From Verrucomicrobiaceae bacterium (GTDB lineage Bacteria > Verrucomicrobiota > Verrucomicrobiia > Verrucomicrobiales > Verrucomicrobiaceae), in contig JAEUHK010000017.1 in NCBI GenBank assembly GCA_016795465.1, positions 1 through 64,000 of the forward strand: DNA of 64,000 bases, read 5' to 3'. Numbering within the stretch: the first letter of the stretch is position 1; every line of letters begins with the position of its first letter. Below are positions 7,054 through 18,917 of the stretch, in pieces. A program made the translations under genes and the position numbers. The notes under the pieces are model-generated. The model made no database searches. It was not told the origin of the DNA and saw only the letters and a list, made by a program, of their open reading frames with translations.

Positions 7054-8790
7054 ATGCCCGCTCCCGCTGAAGCTCCCGCCCCTGCCGCCGCCCCGCCCCC
7101 GGTCGATCTCGTGAATGTGCAGATCGACGGCGTCTGGCACAAATTTCCCAAAGGCACGCGCATGATCGAGGCGTGCAAACAGGCCAAGGCGGAAGTCCCG
7201 CACTACTGCTACCACCCGAAGCTCTCCTCCCCCGGCAATTGCCGCATGTGCCTCGTCGAAATGGGCATGCCGCCACGCCCCGCTCCGGGCACCGAGCCGG
7301 AGAAAGACGAGCACGGCATGCCGAAGATCGGCTGGATGCCTCGTCCGGTCATCGCGTGTGCAAACACTGTCGCCGAAGGCATGGGCATCCGCACGGACAG
7401 CGTGCTCACGCAGGAGTGCCGCAAAGGCGTGATGGAGTTTTTGCTCATCAATCACCCGCTTGATTGCCCCATCTGCGACCAGGCCGGCGAGTGCCGCCTG
7501 CAGGAGTTCAGCGTCGAGCACGGCAAAGGCGAAAGCCGCTTCCGCGAGGACAAGGTCAAGAAGCCCAAGAATGTCGATATCGGCCCGCGTGTGCGCCTCG
7601 ATGACGAGCGCTGCATCATGTGCAGCCGCTGCATCCGCTTCACCGCCGAGATCGCGGACGAGCCTGTGCTTGGCTTCACCGAGCGCGGCAGCCACACCAC
7701 GCTCGCCGTGCATCCCGGCAAGCGTCTGGAGCACAATTACTCACTCAACACCGTCGATATCTGCCCCGTCGGCGCTTTGACCAGCACTGACTTCCGCTTC
7801 CAGCAGCGCGTGTGGTTCCTCACCGAGACGCCAAGCATCTGCACCGGCTGCGGCCGTGGCTGCAACATGGAGATCGGTGCCCGCGGCGACACGATTTATC
7901 GTCAAACGCCACGCGACAACAACGACGTCAACTCCACCTGGATGTGCGACAGCGGTCGGCTCGACTTTCACTTCGTGAACAGCGAGTTCCGCCTCACGGA
8001 TCCGATGGTGAAAACCGGCGGCAAACACGAGATCGCGAGCTGGAAAACCGCGCTCAACAGCATCGCCACCGCTCTCGCAGGCAAGAAGGGCGACGAGATC
8101 GCTATCATCGCCAGCGCCCGCATGACCAACGAGGAGCTTTTCTTCGTCAAACACCTCGCCGCTCAACTTGGCACCACCAATGTCGATGTCATCCCCCGCA
8201 CCGGCGGCTCCGACAACTACCTCCGTGCCGACGATCTCAATCCGAACACGAACGGAGCCAAACTCATCCTCGGCATCGAACCGGGCTCCAAACTGGCCGA
8301 CATTCAGGAAAAGATGTCCCGCGGCCTCCTGCGTGGTGTTTTGGCCCTCGGCGAGAATTTGCTCAAAGTCGGCTTCCCGCAGCGCGACCTCGAAAAGGTG
8401 CCCTTCATTGCTACTTTGCACATCTTGGCCAATGCGAGCGCTGAACTCAGCAACGTCGTGCTTCCCGGCACTGCCTACGCCGAGAAACGCGGCAGCATGA
8501 TCAACGTCACCGGCCGTCTTCAGCGCCTCAACAAGGCCGTCAAAACGCCCGGCAACGCCCGCGACACCTGGGAAATCCTCCGCGACCTCATCGTCGCCCT
8601 CGGTGGCAGCAATGGCATCCACACCATCGAAGACGTCTTCAAGCGCCTCGCCGCCGAAGTCCCCGCCCTCAACAGCCTCACCTTCTCCAAGATCGGCGAT
8701 CTCGGCACCCAAGTCCTCGAAACCGCCGAGAAGATCCCGCTCCTCGAGCGTGAGAAAGAACGCAAGGCCAAGGGTATCATCGTCGGCTGA
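7054..8790 (+). CDS. nuoG: NADH-quinone oxidoreductase subunit G, short form
   Basis: 578 residues from ATG 7054, chosen because the [2Fe-2S] ferredoxin fold begins soon after; the open frame upstream is not coding-like. Ligands are visible: C52, C63, C66 and C102 for [2Fe-2S]; H134, C138, C141 and C147 for the His-ligated [4Fe-4S]; C187, C190, C193 and C237 for the next [4Fe-4S]; and C263, C266 and C270 at the start of the molybdopterin-oxidoreductase-like part. It carries electrons from NADH toward quinone in complex I. At 578 residues it is much shorter than the E. coli protein (about 900), because the C-terminal molybdopterin-like part is cut down. No other nuo gene is in the window. The start has no Shine-Dalgarno, only a pyrimidine-rich leader. 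Confidence 0.88.
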   Translation: MPAPAEAPAPAAAPPPVDLVNVQIDGVWHKFPKGTRMIEACKQAKAEVPHYCYHPKLSSPGNCRMCLVEMGMPPRPAPGTEPEKDEHGMPKIGWMPRPVIACANTVAEGMGIRTDSVLTQECRKGVMEFLLINHPLDCPICDQAGECRLQEFSVEHGKGESRFREDKVKKPKNVDIGPRVRLDDERCIMCSRCIRFTAEIADEPVLGFTERGSHTTLAVHPGKRLEHNYSLNTVDICPVGALTSTDFRFQQRVWFLTETPSICTGCGRGCNMEIGARGDTIYRQTPRDNNDVNSTWMCDSGRLDFHFVNSEFRLTDPMVKTGGKHEIASWKTALNSIATALAGKKGDEIAIIASARMTNEELFFVKHLAAQLGTTNVDVIPRTGGSDNYLRADDLNPNTNGAKLILGIEPGSKLADIQEKMSRGLLRGVLALGENLLKVGFPQRDLEKVPFIATLHILANASAELSNVVLPGTAYAEKRGSMINVTGRLQRLNKAVKTPGNARDTWEILRDLIVALGGSNGIHTIEDVFKRLAAEVPALNSLTFSKIGDLGTQVLETAEKIPLLEREKERKAKGIIVG

Positions 8791-8829
8791 TCTCCGGAGA
8801 GTCATCATTCATCCAACCAACCACCTGTC

Positions 8830-9780
8830 ATGAGCACCACGTCCCGTCGTCATTTCTTCGCCATGGCCGCCGCTGCGGCCGCTTCGCCCATTCTTCGTGC
8901 CGCTGGCGAGAAGAAGGAGCCTTTCAAGATCTCCGTGGCCGAGTGGTCGCTGCACAAGGGCATGTTTGCGAAGGATGGCGCGAAGATTGATCACCTCGAC
9001 TTCTGCAAGATCGCCCGCAGCCTCGGCATTGATGGCGTGGAGTATGTGAACCAGATGTTTTTCGACAAGGCGGCCGACGCTGCCTACCTCGGCGAGATGA
9101 AGAAGCGCCAGGAAGGCGAGGGCGTGACCGGATTGCTCATCATGTGCGACCGCGAAGGCAACCTCGGCGACCCCGATGACGCAAAGCGTTCCAAAGCCGT
9201 CGAAAACCATCTCAAGTGGCTCGATGCCGCCGCCACGCTCGGCTGCCACAGCATCCGCGTGAATGCCGCGAGCGATCCCAAGCTTTCGTGGGACGAACAG
9301 CTCAAGCTCGCCGCTGATGGCCTACACCGCCTCTGCGTCGAAGGTGACAAGCGTGGCCTTTTCGTGGTCGTCGAGAACCACGGCGGCCTTTCCAGCAATG
9401 GCAAATGGCTCACCGCCGTGATGAAAGCCGCCGATCATGCCCGCGTGGGCATCTTGCCGGATTTCGGCAACTTCTACACCGACCGCAACAAGGGCGAGCT
9501 TTACAACCCCTACCTCGGTCTGCGTGAGTTCATGCCCTGGGTGAAGAAGGGCATGAGTGCCAAGGCCTACGATTGGGATACCGGCGCGGGCAAATTCTAC
9601 ACCGAAGACCGCCGCGAAGGCCGCGAGATGACGCTCGATTTCGAGCGCCTCATCAAGATCGTCACCTCCGCCGGCTACAACGGCTACATCGGCATCGAAT
9701 ACGAAGGTGACAAGTACAGCGAGATCGACGGCATCAAGCGCACGAAACAGGCGCTCGATGAGCTGAAGGCGATGCTGTGA
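8830..9780 (+). CDS. Tat-exported sugar phosphate isomerase/epimerase-like TIM barrel
   Basis: 316 residues. The N-terminus STTSRRHFFAMAAAAAASP is a twin-arginine signal, so export in a folded state is expected. The body matches the AP-endonuclease-2/xylose-isomerase-like TIM-barrel family, with strands such as VVVENHGG, VGILPDFGNF and YIGIEYEG that carry the metal-binding Glu, Asp and His at strand ends. Families like this isomerise or epimerise sugars or hydroxypyruvate-like compounds. It begins 39 bp after nuoG but is probably unrelated to it in function. The exact reaction is not readable. Confidence 0.8.
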   Translation: MSTTSRRHFFAMAAAAAASPILRAAGEKKEPFKISVAEWSLHKGMFAKDGAKIDHLDFCKIARSLGIDGVEYVNQMFFDKAADAAYLGEMKKRQEGEGVTGLLIMCDREGNLGDPDDAKRSKAVENHLKWLDAAATLGCHSIRVNAASDPKLSWDEQLKLAADGLHRLCVEGDKRGLFVVVENHGGLSSNGKWLTAVMKAADHARVGILPDFGNFYTDRNKGELYNPYLGLREFMPWVKKGMSAKAYDWDTGAGKFYTEDRREGREMTLDFERLIKIVTSAGYNGYIGIEYEGDKYSEIDGIKRTKQALDELKAML

Positions 9781-9786
9781 GCTCGG

Positions 9787-11625
9787 TCAATACACCGCCT
9801 TGCGGTGAAACAGGAAACTCTCGATCAGCAGCAGCGCGGCGAGCAGCCAAAGGAGCTTTTGCGGCCATGTGCTGAATGACGCGGCAGTGATGATGGCACG
9901 TTCGCGGAGCTCCGGCATGGCCGGGGCTTCGTCGGAGCGTTTCGGCAGATTTGTCTCGTTGGCAGAGGCGAGGATGCTGGTGCCCGTTTTGCCATCCGCG
10001 GTCTCCCACGAGCCGATGTGATCGAGTGAAAGCAGGCCGCCGGTGGTCTGCTCGGAGAGATCGGTGAACTGCAAACCATTCCATGCGTGCCAGTTCACTA
10101 GGCCGGAGGCAGGCACGAGCTCGCCCGTGCGCATCGGCCGCTGGCTGGCGAGGGCTTCATTCGTCTCGGCGCACCAGTAAAGAGCATTGCCAAGCACGAG
10201 CGGAAAGGCGGGCAGCAGGGCAAGCTGCTCCGAAGTGGCCGGTGAGAAGGCGGTGACGACAATGCGCTGCCCGGCATGCTCGCCCGCGGCCAGCACAGGC
10301 TCCGATCCGGCGATCCACAGCGGCTCCAGCGAGGCTGGCAATGCGAGCACGGAGGTCTGCGTGAGTGCCACGCGGCTGCTGGCCACGCGGAAGAGCACCG
10401 GATGATCCGGCAGCACGCTGCGCAGGCTGTCGTGCGGCAGTCCATTGCCAGGAAGGGGCTTCACACTGATGGGGCCACTGCTCGTCGTGGGATTCAAAAC
10501 GATCACGGGGCGGTCGGTGGGCCATGTTTTCGGCAGCCAGTGCTCAAACACATAGACGTCCGGCTTTTCCTTCAGCGGCCAGGCATCGGGCGTGGAGCGT
10601 GTCATCTCGATGCGCCGTGACTCGATGAGCGAAGCGAGGGCGATTTCGGTGAAAGGGTCCGCTTTGTCCGTGATCCATGCGACGGAGAGCGGACGATTCC
10701 GCGGCAGCGGTGCGGTGAGGGCATCGTCCCAGCCGAAGGCATCGCCGGGTGTTTTGAGTTGAAGCTCCAAGCGTTGCCCACGAGCTGATTCGAGCGGCAG
10801 GATGAGCGTGGTGCTGGCACCGGGTTCGAGTTCGATCTCGCGAATTTGCACCGGTCGGCCGGCGAGCGTGACTTCGAGGGTGGAGGAGACCTTTTCGCGA
10901 TTGGCGGACGAGGCGGAGATTTTGGCAAAGACCTCATGCTGACCTCCCGAAAGCGGGCTGGGGCGCACTTGGAAGCCGGTGAGGCCCACATTGATCACTT
11001 CAGGCAAGGCGCAGTCGATGAAGGCGATGTCGCCGTCGGGCTTCGTATCGCTGGCGAGCCAGATTTTCGAGCTAATGTCGAGTTCCGCGAGTCGGCGGGC
11101 CGTGGCCAGTGCCTCGGCAGCATCTCCGGCGACGGGCAGAGGCTTCACCTCATCGAGCAAACGCAGGCACTCGCGGCGGTTGCGGCTGCGGGAGAGCAGC
11201 ACGTCCGCCTTCGCATCGAAGGCAATTAAAGTGAGCACCGCCTGATCCGGCAGGTTGCGCACGACCCGCTGGAGTGCGGCGACGGCTTCGGCGAGCCGTG
11301 TTTTGCCAGCGGCATCCGTCGCGGCCATCGAGGCGGAGCGGTCGATGAGCAAAACGACGGCCTTGGTGGCATTTGCGCCGCTGTCGCTCGAAGGCCGTGC
11401 CAGGGCGAAAACGGCCAGAAACAAGGCGAGAAGGGTCAAAGCCAGCGAAAGCCACTTTTTGATGCGACGAAGCCACGCGGACTCCTGATGCTCACGGGCG
11501 AGCGATTTGAAAAACAGCAGCGTGGAGACCGGCAGACGCTTCGCGTGCCTGCGAAACAGCCACAACGCCAGCGGGATGAGCGCCAGCCAGGCCAGATGCA
11601 GGAATTGAGGTGCGATGAAGCGCAT
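9787..11625 (-). CDS. BatA/VWA-domain inner-membrane protein
   Basis: 612 residues. The N-terminus (FIAPQFLHLAWLALIPLALW, then a second helix at ALTLLALFLAVFALAR) is the aerotolerance-regulator BatA-type membrane domain. A von Willebrand A domain follows, with the MIDAS motif VVLLIDRSASM near residue 95. The long middle and C-terminal part is less conserved, and a last hydrophobic segment (LLWLLAALLLIESFLF) closes the protein. Bat-like proteins usually sit near MoxR ATPases and DUF58 proteins; none is in the window, so this is an orphan copy. Convergent with the isomerase gene and divergent from bamA. Confidence 0.8.
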   Translation of the reverse strand: MRFIAPQFLHLAWLALIPLALWLFRRHAKRLPVSTLLFFKSLAREHQESAWLRRIKKWLSLALTLLALFLAVFALARPSSDSGANATKAVVLLIDRSASMAATDAAGKTRLAEAVAALQRVVRNLPDQAVLTLIAFDAKADVLLSRSRNRRECLRLLDEVKPLPVAGDAAEALATARRLAELDISSKIWLASDTKPDGDIAFIDCALPEVINVGLTGFQVRPSPLSGGQHEVFAKISASSANREKVSSTLEVTLAGRPVQIREIELEPGASTTLILPLESARGQRLELQLKTPGDAFGWDDALTAPLPRNRPLSVAWITDKADPFTEIALASLIESRRIEMTRSTPDAWPLKEKPDVYVFEHWLPKTWPTDRPVIVLNPTTSSGPISVKPLPGNGLPHDSLRSVLPDHPVLFRVASSRVALTQTSVLALPASLEPLWIAGSEPVLAAGEHAGQRIVVTAFSPATSEQLALLPAFPLVLGNALYWCAETNEALASQRPMRTGELVPASGLVNWHAWNGLQFTDLSEQTTGGLLSLDHIGSWETADGKTGTSILASANETNLPKRSDEAPAMPELRERAIITAASFSTWPQKLLWLLAALLLIESFLFHRKAVY

Positions 11626-11833
11626 CGGGGTTCTTCTAAAACGCCGGGAACCGATTCGGAAAGGGATTTATGAGCTCGCGGTCATGTTTGCGACACCCCG
11701 GCGCAGGATTTTCTCACGGTGAACTTACATCTTGACGCACGGGGGGCGGGAAAGCAGTAATGGGCGGCTCGTTCCACACGCGTGGGGACGGCTTTTTTCG
11801 TTCCCGCATCCGTTCGTCATCCTCTCTCCCGTT

Positions 11834-14164
11834 ATGCTGAATTCGTTCCTCCGCCGCCCCCGTCTGCTATTGGTGCTCGGCCTCCTCACGGCTGTCGTCG
11901 CTGAAGTTCCCACTCGTGTGTTTGCCCAGGACCTCGGTATCCGCCAGAATCCGACCAATGCCCCCATCGTGCGCGATGTGCAGGTCGTCTTCAAAGGTGC
12001 TGCCACCATGGACGAGGCACGCGTGAAGAGCCAGATGGCCACCCGTGTGGGACAGCCCTTCCTCGATGAGACCGTGGAAAGCGATATTCGAAACCTTTAC
12101 GGAACCGGTGCCGTCGAAAACCTCGACATCCAGGCCCAGGACATGGCCGGCGGCGTCCGCGTGGTCGTGACGATCACCGGCCGTGGTGCCATCGGCGACA
12201 TCCATTTCATGGGAAACACCGTTTTCGATGCCGACAAGCTTCGCAACGAGATCAAACCCCGCGTCGGTGACCCCGTGGATGAAATCAAACTCTCCTCAGC
12301 ACAAAATGACATCCGCGAGATGTATGAGAAAAAAGGCTACGCGGATGTCTCCGTGGCCTACGAGACCACTCCCTCCTCCCGCGAAGGCTTCACGTCCGTC
12401 GTCTTCAAGATCGATGAAGGTGCCCGCGGCCTCATCCATGACATCCGCTTTGAAGGTCTCACCTGCGTGAAGGCCCGCACCCTGAAAGCCAAGCTCAAGT
12501 CGAAGGAGAAGACCTTCTGGCGCATTTGGGGCAAGGCAGGCAAGCTGAACAATCAAGACCTCAATGATGACGTGCGCACCGTGGAGCAGGCGATGCAGGA
12601 CAAGGGCTACGTTTATGCGAAGGTCGTGGAAGCACGCCGTGACCCGGTGAGCAGCAGGGCTGTGGATATCGTCTTCGTCTGTGTCGAGGGCGAGAAATAC
12701 GACGTGGCCGAGGTGCAGGTGCAGGGTAATACCGTCTTCACCACTGAGGAGCTCACCCCCGGCATCAGCGCCGAGCCAAACTTCCCCTATTCTGGCAGCG
12801 ATGTGCGTGCGGATGAGAAGATGATCCAGGAATACTACGGCTCACGCGGCTATGCGGACGCCCGTGTGGACACCACCATTCTCAATGCCGGCCCTGGCCG
12901 CGTGAAGATCATCTACGGCGTCACCGAAGGTTCGAAATTCTACGTCAACCGCATCAACATCTCCGGCAACAACGCCACCGAGGACAAGGTCATCCGTCGT
13001 GAGATCATCGTCGCCCCTGGTGAAGAGCTCAACACGGTGAAACTGAACACCAGCCGCACCCGCCTCGAGCAGTTGAACTACTTCAGCTCCGTCGATGTGC
13101 GCACCAACAACACCCTCTCCCCCGACCGCAAGGACATCGACATCAACGTCGTCGAGCAGTCCACCGGCACCGTGAACTTCGGTGCTGGTTTCAGTTCCAT
13201 CGACAGCCTCTCCGCCTTCGTCGGCGTGACCCAGACTAACTTCGACATCCGTGACTGGAGCGACTTCCGCGGCGCCGGTCAACGCTTCAATGCCAACGCC
13301 CGCTTGGGTCTCCTCCGCCGTGACTTCAACGTGACCTGGACCGAACCCTGGTTCCGCGACCACCCGCTCGCTTTGACTGTCGATCTTTTTTATCGGAACA
13401 TGTTCTTCGTATCGGACCGCTTCGATCAGACGAATGCGGGTGCCTCCGTCGGCCTCCGCAAGCGCATGGGTGACTTCGCCTACTGGGAAGGCACTTACAC
13501 GCTGCAGATGGTCTCGATCGACAATATCGACGCCGGTGCATCCCCGCTCATCCGTCAGGAAGAAGGTGATTATGTCCAGAGCAAGGTCGACGGACGCTGG
13601 GTGCATGACACGCGTGACAGCATCTACATCACCCGTGCGGGTCACAAGGTCGAGCTCGGTGGCCTGATCTCCGGTCTTGGTGGGGACGCCCAGATTTGGG
13701 GCCTCAACGCGGCAGGACAGCAGTATTTCAATCTTCCGGGCGATACGATCCTTTCCTTTGAAGGTGCCTTTTCGACCGTTGAAAACTGGGGTGGTTCCCG
13801 CGTGCCGATCTTTGAGCGCCTCTTCCTCGGTGGTGCGAACAACCTGCGTGGCTTTAACTTCCGCCAGGCCGGTCCGAAGGACAACACCGGCGAGCCTCTC
13901 GGTGGCGGCACCTCCATTTATGGAACTGCCGAAGTGAGTGTGCCTGTTATTGAGAAGTTCCGCGTGGCGGCCTTCTACGACGTGGGCTCAATCGGAGCCG
14001 GTCCTTTTGACCTCGGCGGCCGCGTCTACTCGGACTACGGCATCGGTTTCCGCCTCTTCCTGCCGATGGGGCCGATCCGCATCGACTACGCCATCCCGCA
14101 GCAGGGCGACCAGTTCACCGGCAACTCCGGCCGCTTCCAGTTCAACATGGGCTACAAGTTCTAA
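11834..14164 (+). CDS. bamA: Outer-membrane protein assembly factor BamA
   Basis: 776 residues from ATG 11834, with signal peptide (LLLVLGLLTAVVAEVPTRVFA). The N-terminal half contains successive POTRA domains, visible as repeated blocks such as VVFKGAATMDEARVKSQMATRVGQPF and NGRGAIGDIHFMGNTVFDA-type strands (V-x-G-N-x-x-F). The C-terminal half is the Omp85 beta-barrel, with the conserved VPIFERLFLGGANNLRGF (the VRGF/Y-type lid-lock motif) and a final aromatic strand FNMGYKF. BamA folds beta-barrel proteins into the outer membrane, so the cell is diderm. It leads the bamA-skp-lpxD block. A TTGACG at 11732 is a possible -35, but no good -10 follows. Confidence 0.95.
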   Translation: MLNSFLRRPRLLLVLGLLTAVVAEVPTRVFAQDLGIRQNPTNAPIVRDVQVVFKGAATMDEARVKSQMATRVGQPFLDETVESDIRNLYGTGAVENLDIQAQDMAGGVRVVVTITGRGAIGDIHFMGNTVFDADKLRNEIKPRVGDPVDEIKLSSAQNDIREMYEKKGYADVSVAYETTPSSREGFTSVVFKIDEGARGLIHDIRFEGLTCVKARTLKAKLKSKEKTFWRIWGKAGKLNNQDLNDDVRTVEQAMQDKGYVYAKVVEARRDPVSSRAVDIVFVCVEGEKYDVAEVQVQGNTVFTTEELTPGISAEPNFPYSGSDVRADEKMIQEYYGSRGYADARVDTTILNAGPGRVKIIYGVTEGSKFYVNRINISGNNATEDKVIRREIIVAPGEELNTVKLNTSRTRLEQLNYFSSVDVRTNNTLSPDRKDIDINVVEQSTGTVNFGAGFSSIDSLSAFVGVTQTNFDIRDWSDFRGAGQRFNANARLGLLRRDFNVTWTEPWFRDHPLALTVDLFYRNMFFVSDRFDQTNAGASVGLRKRMGDFAYWEGTYTLQMVSIDNIDAGASPLIRQEEGDYVQSKVDGRWVHDTRDSIYITRAGHKVELGGLISGLGGDAQIWGLNAAGQQYFNLPGDTILSFEGAFSTVENWGGSRVPIFERLFLGGANNLRGFNFRQAGPKDNTGEPLGGGTSIYGTAEVSVPVIEKFRVAAFYDVGSIGAGPFDLGGRVYSDYGIGFRLFLPMGPIRIDYAIPQQGDQFTGNSGRFQFNMGYKF

Positions 14165-14239
14165 GCTCGTCTGTTCGTCACGAACCTTTTACTTGCCACA
14201 TCTGCCCGGCTCCATCACTTCGCCGACCCTATCCCCCTC

Positions 14240-14872
14240 ATGAATCGTCGCACGCTCGCCGCCCTCGTCCTCGCCGTTTCCACGGCCTTTTCCTCAGCCG
14301 CTGATCTCAAGCTCGCGGTCATCGACATGAAGAAGGCCTTTGAGGACTTCCACAAGACCCAAGAGGCTGCCGAGACCTACAAGGGCAACTACAACAAGGC
14401 TGCAGGTGAGATGCGCGAGCGTCAGGACGCCTATAAGAAGCTCACGACGGACATGCAGCAGCTCGATAAGAAGGCGCGTGACACCATCCTCACGCCCGAT
14501 CAGCGCCAGAAGGCCATTGCCGAGCTTAACGAGAAGATGAAAGAGGCTCGTGCGCTCGAGGCTGAGATGCAGGAGTTCGCCGAGCGCCGCATCGGACAGC
14601 TCAAGCAGGAGGACATGAAGATCCGCCAGACGCTGTATGAGGAAATCAGCGCCGTCGTCCGCGATCACGCCCTGAAAAACGGCTACGACATGGTCTTCGA
14701 CAAGACTGGTGTCTCCCTTTCCACCGTGCCGATCCTCATCTTCGTGAAGGAAACTGCCGCCACAGACATCACCAGCCAGGTCGTCGTCGAGTTGAACAAG
14801 AACGCTCCGGCTCCCGGCGCTGCGAAGCCTGCCGTCGAAATCGTGGCGCCTGCAGGCGACGCAAAGAAATAA
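14240..14872 (+). CDS. skp: OmpH/Skp-family periplasmic chaperone
   Basis: 210 residues with a signal peptide (LAALVLAVSTAFSSA). Then comes the Skp start LKLAVIDMKKAFEDF and a long charged coiled coil with heptads of Lys, Glu, Ala and Leu to about residue 140. The final hydrophobic strand NGYDMVFDKTGVSLSTVPIL is the family's tail-body junction. Skp holds unfolded outer-membrane proteins for BamA. It lies 75 bp downstream of bamA, the usual pairing, and a terminator follows. Confidence 0.9.
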   Translation: MNRRTLAALVLAVSTAFSSAADLKLAVIDMKKAFEDFHKTQEAAETYKGNYNKAAGEMRERQDAYKKLTTDMQQLDKKARDTILTPDQRQKAIAELNEKMKEARALEAEMQEFAERRIGQLKQEDMKIRQTLYEEISAVVRDHALKNGYDMVFDKTGVSLSTVPILIFVKETAATDITSQVVVELNKNAPAPGAAKPAVEIVAPAGDAKK

Positions 14873-14901
14873 CCTTCCGCCCGGCCTACGGGCGTCGTTT
14901 C

Positions 14902-14943
14902 CGAGGCACGCCTGCATACCCTGCGGCGTGCCTCGCGCTTTTT
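14902..14943 (+). terminator. Rho-independent terminator between skp and lpxD
   Basis: Perfect 11-bp stem CGAGGCACGCC (14902-14912) with GGCGTGCCTCG (14925-14935), a 12-base loop, then a run of T at 14939-14943. Confidence 0.82.
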
Positions 14944-14972
14944 AACAGTCTCTCGATTTCTCCAACCATCTC

Positions 14973-16028
14973 ATGAGCACCACCCTTCAGCACCTTAGCG
15001 ACCTTGTCGGAGGCCAGATTGTCCGTGGGGAGCCAACGCTGGCGGTTTCAGGCCTGAACGCAATCACCGAGGCGCAGGCTGGTGAGATCACCTTCCTTGG
15101 CAATCCACGCTACATGCCGGCGCTGAAGACCACCCAGGCCTCCGCCGCGCTCGTCGCTGCGGATTTTGCCGCGCTGTCCGAGGTTCCGGAAGGGTTGGCA
15201 TTGATTCGTGTGGAAAATCCCACCCTGGCCTTCTCCAGCGTGATCCGTCACTTCGGCCCGCCGCCTCGCGAGGGTTCGTTTGGCGTCGATTCGACCGCCT
15301 CCGTCTCCTCCAAGGCCATCTTTGACCCGCAAAAGGTCAGCATCGGCCCCTGTGCCGTGATCGAGGACGATGTGCGCATCGGCGATGGCACCATCATCCA
15401 TGCCGGCGCCTTTGTGGGGCATGGGGCGCAGATCGGTGAGGATTGCGTCCTGCATCCGAATGCCACGGTCCGTGAGCGTTGCGTGCTCGGAAACCGTGTC
15501 ATTCTCCATTGCGGCTGCGTGATCGGCGCGGACGGCTTCGGCTACGAGCTCGTCAAAGGCCGTCATCAAAAAATCGACCAGGTGGGCATCGTGCAGCTCG
15601 ATGACGATGTCGAAATCGGAGCCTGCACCACCATCGATCGCGCCCGCTTTGGCCGCACTTGGATCGGCGAGGGCACCAAGATCGACAACCTCGTGCAGAT
15701 CGGCCACAACTGCGTCACTGGCAAACATTGCATCATCGTCTCGCAGACCGGCATCTCCGGCAGCACGCGTCTGGGTGATTACGTCACGATGGGTGGTCAG
15801 GTCGGTGTCGCCGGCCATCTCGAAATCGCCAGCCAGGTCATGCTGCTGGCCAAATCGGGCGTCACGAAGAGCCTCACCGAGCCGGGAGCCTACACCGGTT
15901 TTCCTGCCAAGCCGCTGCTCGAAGGCCGCCGCATGCTCGCCCTGCCCGCCAAGATCCCCGACCTCATCGAACGCGTTCGCGAGCTCGAAAAGAAGATCGC
16001 CGACCTCGAAGCTAAAACGACCTCATAA
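14973..16028 (+). CDS. lpxD: UDP-3-O-acylglucosamine N-acyltransferase LpxD
   Basis: 351 residues. LpxD adds the second hydroxy-acyl chain in lipid A synthesis, in the cytoplasm. The N-terminal uridine-binding domain contains [15 protein letters not shown]. The middle is a left-handed beta-helix of hexapeptide repeats (for example [32 protein letters not shown]), with the catalytic His in [12 protein letters not shown]. The C-terminus is a coiled helix rich in Lys and Glu. It follows bamA-skp as in many Gram-negatives, but a terminator separates it from skp, and gcvP rather than fabZ/lpxA follows. Confidence 0.94.
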   Translation: MSTTLQHLSDLVGGQIVRGEPTLAVSGLNAITEAQAGEITFLGNPRYMPALKTTQASAALVAADFAALSEVPEGLALIRVENPTLAFSSVIRHFGPPPREGSFGVDSTASVSSKAIFDPQKVSIGPCAVIEDDVRIGDGTIIHAGAFVGHGAQIGEDCVLHPNATVRERCVLGNRVILHCGCVIGADGFGYELVKGRHQKIDQVGIVQLDDDVEIGACTTIDRARFGRTWIGEGTKIDNLVQIGHNCVTGKHCIIVSQTGISGSTRLGDYVTMGGQVGVAGHLEIASQVMLLAKSGVTKSLTEPGAYTGFPAKPLLEGRRMLALPAKIPDLIERVRELEKKIADLEAKTTS

Positions 16029-16036
16029 CCCTCCAA

Positions 16037-18859
<2,823 letters not shown>

Positions 18860-18884
18860 GTAACCGGGGCATTCCTGCCCCGTT

Positions 18885-18909
18885 AAAAAAGGGGGCCACG
18901 AATGGCCCC
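18885..18909 (-). terminator. Rho-independent terminator after the alcohol dehydrogenase
   Basis: On the minus strand, GGGGCCA ttcg TGGCCCC (18909-18892) is followed by a C and six T (18890-18885). A second hairpin, CGGGGCA ttcc TGCCCCG at 18865-18882, sits next to it and may serve gcvP from the other side. Confidence 0.8.
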
Positions 18910-18917
18910 GATACTTG

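Noticed and set aside
11732..11763. Sigma70 promoter of bamA at TTGACG
   Set aside because: The -35 is good, but no -10 with normal spacing follows; TAATGG is 20 bp away. Too weak to list as a feature.
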